Part shown: positions 1-6,075 of the stretch, piece by piece
How the letters are laid out: every line of letters starts with the position of its first letter
Position numbering within the stretch: the first letter of the stretch is position 1
Source: Candidatus Apopatosoma intestinale
Lineage (GTDB): Bacteria > Bacillota > Clostridia > Oscillospirales > CAG-272
Reading direction: 5' to 3'
DNA: 7,917 nucleotides
Assembly (NCBI GenBank): GCA_018064545.1
Contig: JAGHUY010000005.1
Coordinates: 1-7,917 of the forward strand
Program-made: the position numbers and the translations under genes
Notes under the pieces: model-generated
The model's input: only the letters and a program-made list of their open reading frames with translations
Databases searched by the model: none
What the model was told of the DNA's origin: nothing

Positions 1-30
1 GCCCCGTTATGACCACTTCGATACCTCTCC
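1..30 (-). tRNA. tRNA-Ser, 5' part only (runs off left edge)
   Basis: Read on the minus strand from position 30, the sequence begins GGAGAGG (5' acceptor strand, 30-24), then TA at positions 8-9. A D arm follows: stem TCG (21-19) pairs with CGG (6-4) through C-G, G-C and one T-G wobble. The D loop between them holds the conserved GTGG stretch with the G18-G19 pair. This pattern is typical of Firmicute serine tRNAs, which is how it was recognised. The anticodon, long variable arm, T arm and 3' end lie outside the window, so the isoacceptor cannot be named and pairing of the acceptor stem cannot be verified. Its own promoter lies at 64-92. Confidence 0.8.
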
Positions 31-36
31 GTATGG

Positions 37-62
37 TTTTGGCACGGGTTTCCGTGCCAAAA
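37..62 (-). promoter_or_regulatory. Perfect 11-bp inverted repeat at the tRNA-Ser transcription start (leader hairpin or operator)
   Basis: The arms TTTTGGCACGG (37-47) and CCGTGCCAAAA (52-62) are exact reverse complements around a 4-nt loop. The predicted start site of the tRNA promoter is about 57-58 on the minus strand, so the nascent leader would open with GGCACGG paired to CCGUGCC, ending about ten nt before the mature tRNA 5' end. It is not a standard intrinsic terminator: T runs precede and A runs follow the stem on both strands, so neither strand has a U tract directly after it. A protein binding site overlapping the start site is the other reading. Confidence 0.6.
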
Positions 63-63
63 C

Positions 64-92
64 AGTATAACACAGTTTTTTTCGTTTGTCAA
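64..92 (-). promoter_or_regulatory. Sigma-A promoter of the tRNA-Ser gene
   Basis: On the minus strand there is a perfect -35 box TTGACA (92-87), a 17-bp spacer containing an A run, and a -10 box TATACT (69-64). The predicted start is near position 57, giving a leader of about 27 nt before the tRNA. A strong consensus promoter fits a stable RNA gene. No convincing intrinsic terminator is seen between the ygiQ stop and this promoter, so read-through from ygiQ is also possible. Confidence 0.8.
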
Positions 93-97
93 TCGGA

Positions 98-149
98 AAA
101 AACTATTTCTTTTGCCCGGGTTGTAAAACCTATTTCTTTTTCCCGGGTT
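98..149. repeat. Imperfect 27-bp-period tandem duplication across the ygiQ stop codon
   Basis: Segments 98-122 and 125-149 match at 23 of 25 positions; the differences are 102 versus 129 and 114 versus 141. Both copies contain a CCCGGG core next to an A/T-rich tract. The right-hand copy holds the last residues and TAG stop of ygiQ. The left-hand copy lies downstream of that stop, in the same frame because the period is nine codons, and carries a second TAG at 105-103. Read-through of the first stop would add VLQPGQKK. Confidence 0.75.
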
Positions 150-2124
150 TCGTTTGTTTGGGTTTTGCCCAGCCGGTCGGGCGGTGTGCCGGGAACGTCT
201 GTCTCTTTTTCTTGCCCTTGCCGTTCGGCTTAGCAGCACCGGTAGCCGCTTTCTTTTCTGCCGTTTTCCCGTCCGGTTTGCGCTCGGCGGTTTTTGACTG
301 CTTTTGCCCCGTTTGCGCCGCCTGCGGCTTTTCGGGACGGACGAGACAGTGTTCGTCATAGCCGATCAGATCGGTGCGTCCGGCATCGCGGAGCGCACGC
401 AGGATGAGTTGCCGGTTTTCGGGGCGGAAATATTGCAGGAGTGCCCGCTGTTCTTCCTTTTCTTTCGGCGTGCGCGGCACATAGACGGGTTTCAGCGTAT
501 AGGGATCAAGTCCCGTATAGAACATACAGGTCGAGACTGTGCCCGGCGTGGGATAGAAGTCCTGCACCTGTTCCGGATGGATGCCTTCTTCCTTTAGGAA
601 CTGCGCCAGCGTGATCGCGTCCTTCATCGTACTGCCCGGGTGGCTGGACATCAGATACGGGACGAGATACTGCTTTTTATTCATGCTCTTGGTCAATTCG
701 TAAAACCGCTTTTGAAACTTCTTGTAGACAGAAATATCCGGCTTGCCCATGGCAGACAGCACGCCCGCAGAGCAATGCTCCGGCGCGCCCTTTAACTGAC
801 CGCTGACGTGATAGCGGACGAGGTCCTTGAAAAACTCCTCGTTCTCGTCGAGAAGCAGATAATCAAACCGGATGCCCGACCGGATAAACACTTTTTTAAC
901 GCCCTTGATCTCGCGCAGACGGCGGAGCAGATGCAGATACTCGCTCTGATCGACGACAAGGTTCTTGCACGGTGTCGGCGCGAGACACTTTTTCCCCTTG
1001 CACATCCCGCGCTTTTCCTGCCCGTTGCACGACGGACGGCGGAAGTTGGCCGTCGGGCCGCCCACGTCATGGATATAGCCCTTGAAATCCGGAAGCGTGG
1101 TTAGAAGTTTTGCTTCGCGAAGCACGGATTCCTCGCTCCGACAGGTGATATGCCGCCCCTGATGGTAGGCGATGGAGCAGAAATTACAGGCACCGAAGCA
1201 CCCGCGCGTATGGGTGATCGAAAATTTGACCTCCTCGATGGCCGGAACGCCGCCTGCCGCCTCATAACTCGGATGATAATTCCGCATATACGGCAGATCG
1301 TAAACGTGGTCGAGTTCTTCCTGCGAGAGCGGCATAGCGGGCGGATTCTGAACGACGATCTTCTTACCGTGCCGCTGAATGACAGTCTTGCCGCGGAACG
1401 CGTCGCTCTCATCCTGCTGAATCCGGCAGGAAACAGCATACGCACACTTTCCCTCGGGGGTGTTGGCAGAGACTTCTTCAAACGAGGGACATTCCTCGCA
1501 CGGCTGATAGAGGTAGTCCTGTTCCCGGACGGCATAGCATGTGCCGCGGATGTCGGTGAGAAACGAGACCGGTTCCCCGGCGTCGAGCCGACGGGCGATC
1601 TCCACGGACGAGCGTTCGCCCATGCCGAAAATCAGCAGGTCCGCGCCGGAATCCGCAAGGATCGAGGGGCGGACGCGGTTATCCCAGTAATCGTAGTGAG
1701 CGAAGCGGCGAAGCGACGCTTCCAGTCCGCCGATACAGACGGGAATATCGCCATATACGCGCCGGATCGCCTGTGAATAGACGATGGTCGGACGGTCGGG
1801 GCGTTTGCCCATCACGCCGCCGGCGGTATAATAATCCTTGGCGCGGCGGTGCTTGGCCACACTGTAATGCGCCACCATGGAGTCAATATTGCCCCCAGAG
1901 ATATAAAACGCGAGCCGTGGACGGCCAAAGGTACAATAATCCTCATCGGTCTGCGGCTGTGACAGGATGCAGACGCGGAAGCCCGCGTCTTCCAACACGC
2001 GGGAGATGATAGCGGCGCCGAAACTGGGATGATCCACATAGGCGTCCGCGGTGACGAGCACGATATCAGCTTCATCCCATCCGCGTTCCCGCATTTCGGC
2101 TTGATTCAAAGGAAGAAAAGGCAT
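130..2124 (-). CDS. ygiQ: YgiQ family radical SAM protein
   Basis: A protein of 664 residues of the YgiQ (UPF0313) radical SAM family. Members are predicted to use a [4Fe-4S] cluster to cleave S-adenosylmethionine; their substrate is not established. The cluster motif CxxxCxxC is seen as C309, C313 and C316 within RGCFGACNFC. The region before it contains ISGGNIDSMVAHY (about 76-88), GGLEASLRRF (132-141) and DYWDNRVR (145-152), all recognisable family stretches. After the cluster motif come HDVGGPTANF (352-361) and a second cysteine group, C366, C375, C380 and C386, followed by SGIRFD (416-421). Residues from about 600 are a low-complexity tail rich in Lys, Gly and Pro ending PGKKK, probably disordered. 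The ATG start is supported by GGAGAG (2136-2131) six bases upstream and a promoter at 2155-2183. It is apparently monocistronic. The family is secure; the biological role is not known. Confidence 0.93.
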   Translation of the reverse strand: MPFLPLNQAEMRERGWDEADIVLVTADAYVDHPSFGAAIISRVLEDAGFRVCILSQPQTDEDYCTFGRPRLAFYISGGNIDSMVAHYSVAKHRRAKDYYTAGGVMGKRPDRPTIVYSQAIRRVYGDIPVCIGGLEASLRRFAHYDYWDNRVRPSILADSGADLLIFGMGERSSVEIARRLDAGEPVSFLTDIRGTCYAVREQDYLYQPCEECPSFEEVSANTPEGKCAYAVSCRIQQDESDAFRGKTVIQRHGKKIVVQNPPAMPLSQEELDHVYDLPYMRNYHPSYEAAGGVPAIEEVKFSITHTRGCFGACNFCSIAYHQGRHITCRSEESVLREAKLLTTLPDFKGYIHDVGGPTANFRRPSCNGQEKRGMCKGKKCLAPTPCKNLVVDQSEYLHLLRRLREIKGVKKVFIRSGIRFDYLLLDENEEFFKDLVRYHVSGQLKGAPEHCSAGVLSAMGKPDISVYKKFQKRFYELTKSMNKKQYLVPYLMSSHPGSTMKDAITLAQFLKEEGIHPEQVQDFYPTPGTVSTCMFYTGLDPYTLKPVYVPRTPKEKEEQRALLQYFRPENRQLILRALRDAGRTDLIGYDEHCLVRPEKPQAAQTGQKQSKTAERKPDGKTAEKKAATGAAKPNGKGKKKRQTFPAHRPTGWAKPKQTKPGKKK

Positions 2125-2130
2125 GGCAGA

Positions 2131-2137
2131 CTCTCCA
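2131..2137 (-). promoter_or_regulatory. Ribosome binding site of ygiQ
   Basis: Minus-strand TGGAGAG lies six bases before the ATG at 2124-2122, which fixes the start of the radical SAM gene. The predicted 5' untranslated leader is only about 24 nt. Confidence 0.7.
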
Positions 2138-2154
2138 TTTCATAAGGTATTTTC

Positions 2155-2183
2155 ATTGTATCACGACGGCGTAGGAGTGTCAA
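2155..2183 (-). promoter_or_regulatory. Sigma-A promoter of ygiQ
   Basis: On the minus strand, a perfect TTGACA (2183-2178), a 17-bp spacer and TACAAT (2160-2155). The predicted start is an A at about 2148. It is back to back with the rhamnosidase promoter; the two -35 boxes are separated by 42 bp (2184-2225), enough room for a shared regulator, although no strong operator is visible there. Confidence 0.8.
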
Positions 2184-2225
2184 GCAACGCACACGGCAAA
2201 ATCCGCAGGAAATTTCTCTTTTATC

Positions 2226-2254
2226 TTGTAAAGAGATTGAAAATATGATATACT
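2226..2254 (+). promoter_or_regulatory. Sigma-A promoter of the rhamnosidase operon
   Basis: TTGTAA (2226-2231), a 17-bp spacer and TATACT (2249-2254). The predicted start is near 2261, a G, giving a leader of about 27 nt before the ATG at 2288. The -35 box departs from consensus at two positions, so the promoter may be moderate in strength or helped by an activator. No catabolite-response palindrome was recognised around it. Confidence 0.7.
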
Positions 2255-2287
2255 ACGAGCGGAAAAACAAATAGGGTGGGTGAGGAT

Positions 2288-4924
2288 ATGAATAACTTAC
2301 ATCTTTTCCGTTTTACGGTCAATTATCTGACGAATCCCTGCGGGATCGACGAAACGCCCCGTTTCTCGTTTCAGGCGGAGAGCGGTCTGCGCGGAGACGC
2401 GCTTTCGGGCTTTACGGTCACGGTCAGCGACTCCCCTGCGTTCGAGAAAAAAACGGTCGTTTGGAAAAAATCGTTTCCGGCCGGGACCGCCGGCGTTCTG
2501 ATTCCCTATGCGGGTGAGTCCCTCTCTCCGCTGACGCGCTACTACGTCAAGATCGACGCCAAGAGCAAAAAAGGCGCTTCCGGCTCTCTCGTCGGCTCGT
2601 TCGTCACGGGCAAACTGGACTCCCGTTGGGACGGCAGATGGATCACGGCGAACTTTATCCGCCGCGAGGATTCCGCGTTTGCCGCGCCCTATCTGCGCAA
2701 GACCTTTACGCTGGATAAACCGGTGAAGAACGCCTATCTCGCCATGTCCGGTCTTGGCTACTTTGAGAGTTATATCAACGGGAAGAAGACGGGCGACGAC
2801 TGGCTGTCTCCGGCCTTTACCCGCTATGACGCCGACATTAAATATATGGTCTACGACGTCACGGGACTGGTCGCGGAAGGGCGTAACGCTCTCGCCGTCG
2901 TTCTCGGAAACGGCTGGTACAACTGCTTTGCCGAAGACCCGTGGAACACCCGTGCCGCCTCGTGGCGCCATTGGCCCAAGGTCATCGGCGAACTGCACGT
3001 CACCTATGAGGACGGTACGGAGATCGTCATTCCCACCGATCCCACTTGGAAGAGTTCTCACGGTCCGATCGTCTTCAACGGCATCCGCAACGGTGAACAT
3101 TACGATGCACGGTTGGAGTTGGACGGCTGGACGGAAGCGGATTACGACGATTCCGCTTGGGAAGGCACCAAGATCATGAAGAGTCCCGGCGGACTGCTGA
3201 CCGCCATGGAGATGGAACCGATTCGTGCCGTCATGAGATTCCCCGCCGTGAAGAACTGGCAGGCACCGAGCGGCGCCTATATCTACGACATCGGGCAGAA
3301 TCAGGCGGGCGTCGGTGACTTTACGTTCCGCGGCAAGGCGGGCACCGAGATTCAGATCCGCTATTCCGACGTGATCACCGAGGCGGGCGAGATCGACGTT
3401 TCGGCCATCGGTTGCTTTATTCGCAGTCACGGTTTCCAGACCGACAAATACATCAAAAAGAGCGATGAAGAAGAGCATTGGCATCCGATCTTCGTCTATC
3501 ACGGGTTCCAGTATATGGAAATCACGGGCGTAGAGGAAGCCCCTGCCCTCTCCGACGTGGGTGCGATCACGCTCTGCACGGACGTGGGAGACGCCGGATG
3601 CTTCTCCTGCTCCGACGAGCTTCTTTCCCGCGTTCAGCACCTCTGCCGCTGGTCGACCATCTCCAATATGCACTCCATCCCAACCGACAGCCCCCATCGT
3701 GAAAAGAACGGCTGGACGGGCGACACGTCCATGTCGTCGGAACAGATGCTGATGAACTTCGGCACCGGCGCGTTCCTCTCCAAATGGGCAAACGATATGC
3801 GCGTTTCTCAGCGTCCCGCCGGACAGATCCCGTGCGTCGTTCCCTCCACCGGTTGGGGCTACTACGGACTGATGGGGCCGGACTGGTCGAGTGCTTTGAT
3901 CAACGTTCCCTACAATATTTATCTGTATCACGGCGATAAAGAAGTCCTCCGCAAAAGCTATGAGGCCATCAAGCGCAACGTCGATTTTATGGAGGGCATG
4001 ACCGTTGACTATACGCTGAATTACGGCACGGGCGACTGGTGCGCTCCGTTTGAGGGACCGGCTCTGAGCGTCAACATGGGTTCGTACAAATGCCCGGTCG
4101 AGGTTTCCGACACCGGTTTCTTCTACAACGCCGCCTGCATGGTCGGGAAGATCGCCGACCTGTTCGGCTACGGCGACGACGCCGCGTATTACCGCGATCT
4201 GGCCGCCAAGATCCGCGCCACGTTCCGCGAAAAATTCTTTGATCCCGCCACCTTTACGGTCAAGGGCGACTGTCAGACCGCGACGGCCGTCATGCTGTAC
4301 TTTGAGCTTTACGATAACGAAGAAGAACGGCTCGGCCTCGTTGACCGGCTGAAAAAGCAGATCGAGCGCGACGACTGGCATCTGGACTTCGGCGTGATCG
4401 GCTGTAAATTCGTCATGGAAGTCCTCGGAGCCTCCGGTGAGGGCGACATCGGCCATCGGATGCTGGCACAGCGCACGTTCCCCGGCTGTCAGCGTTGGAT
4501 CGACCTCGGTGCCACCACGCTTTGGGAGTGCTGGAACGGCGGCGGCTCGCACAACCACCATATGTTCTCCTCCCTTTCCGCGTTCCTTTATAAATATGTC
4601 GGCGGTATCGCCCCCGATGAAAAACAGCCGGGCTTTGCCCACACGGTCTTCCGTCCCGCCGTCGACTGCGGCATGGAGAGCGCCTCGGCCTCTCACGACA
4701 GTCCTCTCGGTAAGGTGGCCTGCCACTGGCAGAACAAGGACGGAAAACTGACGCTCTCCGTCACCGTTCCGTTCGGCGGCACGGGGTCGCTGTATCTGCC
4801 GGCACATTATGCCGACACGCTGACCGAGGACGGAAAGAAAGCAACGGATTTCCTTGCCTCTTCCGTGTCCGAAAAGGAAGTTTCCTTTATTCTGCCGTCC
4901 GGTGAATATCATTTTATCGCATAG
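2288..4924 (+). CDS. GH78 alpha-L-rhamnosidase, cytoplasmic
   Basis: A glycoside hydrolase of family 78, predicted to release terminal alpha-L-rhamnose from plant or bacterial glycans and glycosides by an inverting mechanism. From the ATG it has 878 residues. Layout: an N-terminal Ig/fibronectin-like domain (about 1-107), a beta-sandwich with YLRKTF and GLGYFESYING (about 135-300), a second sandwich with YDIGQNQAG and FVYHGFQYMEITG (about 320-430), the catalytic (alpha/alpha)6 barrel (about 435-775) and a C-terminal beta domain. The motif TDSPHREKNGWTGD carries D467, E472 and D479, with the same spacing as the D567, E572, D579 set of Bacillus RhaB; E472 would be the general acid. E747 in LWECWNG is the likely general base. 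No signal peptide or membrane segment is seen, so substrates must be taken up first. A GTG at 2276 is in frame, but it sits within the likely ribosome binding region (AGGGTGGG, 2273-2280), so ATG 2288 is preferred. First gene of an operon with the nuclease and peptidase genes. Confidence 0.92.
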   Translation: MNNLHLFRFTVNYLTNPCGIDETPRFSFQAESGLRGDALSGFTVTVSDSPAFEKKTVVWKKSFPAGTAGVLIPYAGESLSPLTRYYVKIDAKSKKGASGSLVGSFVTGKLDSRWDGRWITANFIRREDSAFAAPYLRKTFTLDKPVKNAYLAMSGLGYFESYINGKKTGDDWLSPAFTRYDADIKYMVYDVTGLVAEGRNALAVVLGNGWYNCFAEDPWNTRAASWRHWPKVIGELHVTYEDGTEIVIPTDPTWKSSHGPIVFNGIRNGEHYDARLELDGWTEADYDDSAWEGTKIMKSPGGLLTAMEMEPIRAVMRFPAVKNWQAPSGAYIYDIGQNQAGVGDFTFRGKAGTEIQIRYSDVITEAGEIDVSAIGCFIRSHGFQTDKYIKKSDEEEHWHPIFVYHGFQYMEITGVEEAPALSDVGAITLCTDVGDAGCFSCSDELLSRVQHLCRWSTISNMHSIPTDSPHREKNGWTGDTSMSSEQMLMNFGTGAFLSKWANDMRVSQRPAGQIPCVVPSTGWGYYGLMGPDWSSALINVPYNIYLYHGDKEVLRKSYEAIKRNVDFMEGMTVDYTLNYGTGDWCAPFEGPALSVNMGSYKCPVEVSDTGFFYNAACMVGKIADLFGYGDDAAYYRDLAAKIRATFREKFFDPATFTVKGDCQTATAVMLYFELYDNEEERLGLVDRLKKQIERDDWHLDFGVIGCKFVMEVLGASGEGDIGHRMLAQRTFPGCQRWIDLGATTLWECWNGGGSHNHHMFSSLSAFLYKYVGGIAPDEKQPGFAHTVFRPAVDCGMESASASHDSPLGKVACHWQNKDGKLTLSVTVPFGGTGSLYLPAHYADTLTEDGKKATDFLASSVSEKEVSFILPSGEYHFIA

Positions 4925-4928
4925 GAGG
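4923..4928 (+). promoter_or_regulatory. Ribosome binding site overlapping the rhamnosidase stop
   Basis: AGGAGG begins inside the TAG stop codon (4922-4924) of the rhamnosidase and stands five bases before the next ATG at 4934. Ribosomes ending translation of the first gene would be at the start of the second, so the two genes are probably translationally coupled. Confidence 0.8.
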
Positions 4929-4933
4929 CAATT

Positions 4934-6058
4934 ATGCCGAAAATCTTACACATAGCGGACGTGCATCTGGACGCGCCGTTCTCGCTCCTCGACCTGAAAA
5001 AAGCACAGGCACGTAAGAGCGAACTGCGCGGCACGTTCTCCTCGGCCGTCATGTACGCCAAGATGGAAAAGGTCGATCTCTGCCTCATCGCGGGCGATCT
5101 TTTCGACGGCGGTTTTGTGACCAAGGAGACCATGTCTTTGCTGATCTCTCAGTTCGAGAGCGCGCCGGACGTCCGTTTCATCATCACGCCGGGCAATCAC
5201 GACTACTACTCGTCGTCCTCGCCCTACGCCAAAACGAAATTCCCGGAAAACGTCTATGTTTTCACGGACGATACTCTGACGAGACTGCGTTTTGACGACA
5301 TCAACACCGACGTGTACGGTTACGCCTTCACCTCGGACAAGATGGCGACAAATCCGCTTGCCACCCGTCCCGGGCTGGACCCTCTGCACTTTAATATCTT
5401 AGTCGGACACGCCGATCTGGACGCGGGCATTTACTGCCCCGTCACGCGGGATGATCTGTCAAAGAGCGGATTCGACTACGCGGCGCTCGGTCATATCCAT
5501 CTCGGCGGCGACGTACAGAAGGCGGGAAACACCTATTACGCGTACAGCGGCTGTCTGGAAGGCCGCTCGTTTGACGAGTGCGGCATCAAGGGCGGCATCG
5601 TCGCGGACGTGGACTTCGACGGGCTGAGGCGCAAGATCCACTTCAAACCCGTCCGGTTCTGCAAACGTCATTACGAGCGTCTGACTGTGGACGTAACCGG
5701 AGCCGAAAACAATCAGGATATTGCGGAAAAAATCCGTGCGGGAGCGACAGCAGCCGGATTCGGCACCGACACGCTTCTCCGCGTCCGGCTGAGAGGAAAC
5801 GTCCCCGTCACGGCCGATCTGCGTCCGGAACGGATCGAAGCCGAGACCGTCGGTGCGTTCTATTTGGAAATCAAAGATACCACGGCTCCGCTGATCGGGT
5901 ATGAAACACTGAAAAACGATATTACCGTCCGGGGCGCATTCTTCCGGGAACTGCTCCCCCTTTTGGAAAGTGAAAACGAAGACGAACGGCGTTCGGCCTC
6001 CCTCGCCCTGCGATACGGACTGGCCGCCCTCGCCGGAGAAAACGTCATCGATTATTAA
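4934..6058 (+). CDS. SbcD/YhaO-like metallophosphoesterase (DNA repair exonuclease family)
   Basis: A calcineurin-like metallophosphoesterase of 374 residues. All metal-site motifs are present in order: D9 and H11 (ADVHLD), D55 (GDLFD), N88 and H89 (GNHD), H159 (GHAD), and H187 and H189 (GHIH). These bind two metal ions, usually manganese, in Mre11/SbcD nucleases. The stretch YSGCLEGRSFDECG (about 204-217) is characteristic of the YhaO branch of Firmicutes. Residues from about 240 form the capping or partner-binding domain, which is less conserved. Known relatives work with a large coiled-coil ATPase (SbcC, Rad50 or YhaN) to process DNA ends. Here no such gene follows; the next gene is a peptidase. 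The start is fixed by AGGAGG five bases upstream, and coupling to the rhamnosidase is likely. Nuclease activity is inferred from the family; other phosphodiesterase roles cannot be excluded. Confidence 0.85.
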   Translation: MPKILHIADVHLDAPFSLLDLKKAQARKSELRGTFSSAVMYAKMEKVDLCLIAGDLFDGGFVTKETMSLLISQFESAPDVRFIITPGNHDYYSSSSPYAKTKFPENVYVFTDDTLTRLRFDDINTDVYGYAFTSDKMATNPLATRPGLDPLHFNILVGHADLDAGIYCPVTRDDLSKSGFDYAALGHIHLGGDVQKAGNTYYAYSGCLEGRSFDECGIKGGIVADVDFDGLRRKIHFKPVRFCKRHYERLTVDVTGAENNQDIAEKIRAGATAAGFGTDTLLRVRLRGNVPVTADLRPERIEAETVGAFYLEIKDTTAPLIGYETLKNDITVRGAFFRELLPLLESENEDERRSASLALRYGLAALAGENVIDY

Positions 6059-6075
6059 ATGAGGAGGTTATAACC

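Noticed and set aside
38..58. Sigma-54 promoter (TTGGCACG resembles a -24 element)
   Set aside because: No GC-containing -12 element stands at the required spacing, and the match is explained by the palindrome.
37..62. Intrinsic terminator of ygiQ
   Set aside because: The stem is strong, but on both strands T runs precede it and A runs follow it, the reverse of a terminator, and it lies on the start site of the tRNA promoter.
103..147. ygiQ terminator formed by pairing of the two CCCGGG blocks
   Set aside because: The pairing is only 6 bp across a 21-nt loop and cannot be extended. The T run on the minus strand lies about 14 bases after the stem, too far for a normal terminator.
2276..2287. 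GTG start for the rhamnosidase, four codons upstream of the ATG
   Set aside because: The GTG lies inside the purine-rich stretch that best serves as the ribosome binding site for the ATG at 2288, and it has no good site of its own.
2447..2470. A7 and A6 runs near the start of the rhamnosidase as a phase-variation switch
   Set aside because: The runs are short, encode Lys-Lys in an intact frame, and are no longer than expected by chance.
2297..4912. An 871-residue open frame on the minus strand opposite the rhamnosidase
   Set aside because: Its codons are exactly in register with the sense codons, so it stays open merely because the gene avoids TTA, CTA and TCA. Its translation has no recognisable domain, and no ribosome binding site or promoter supports it.
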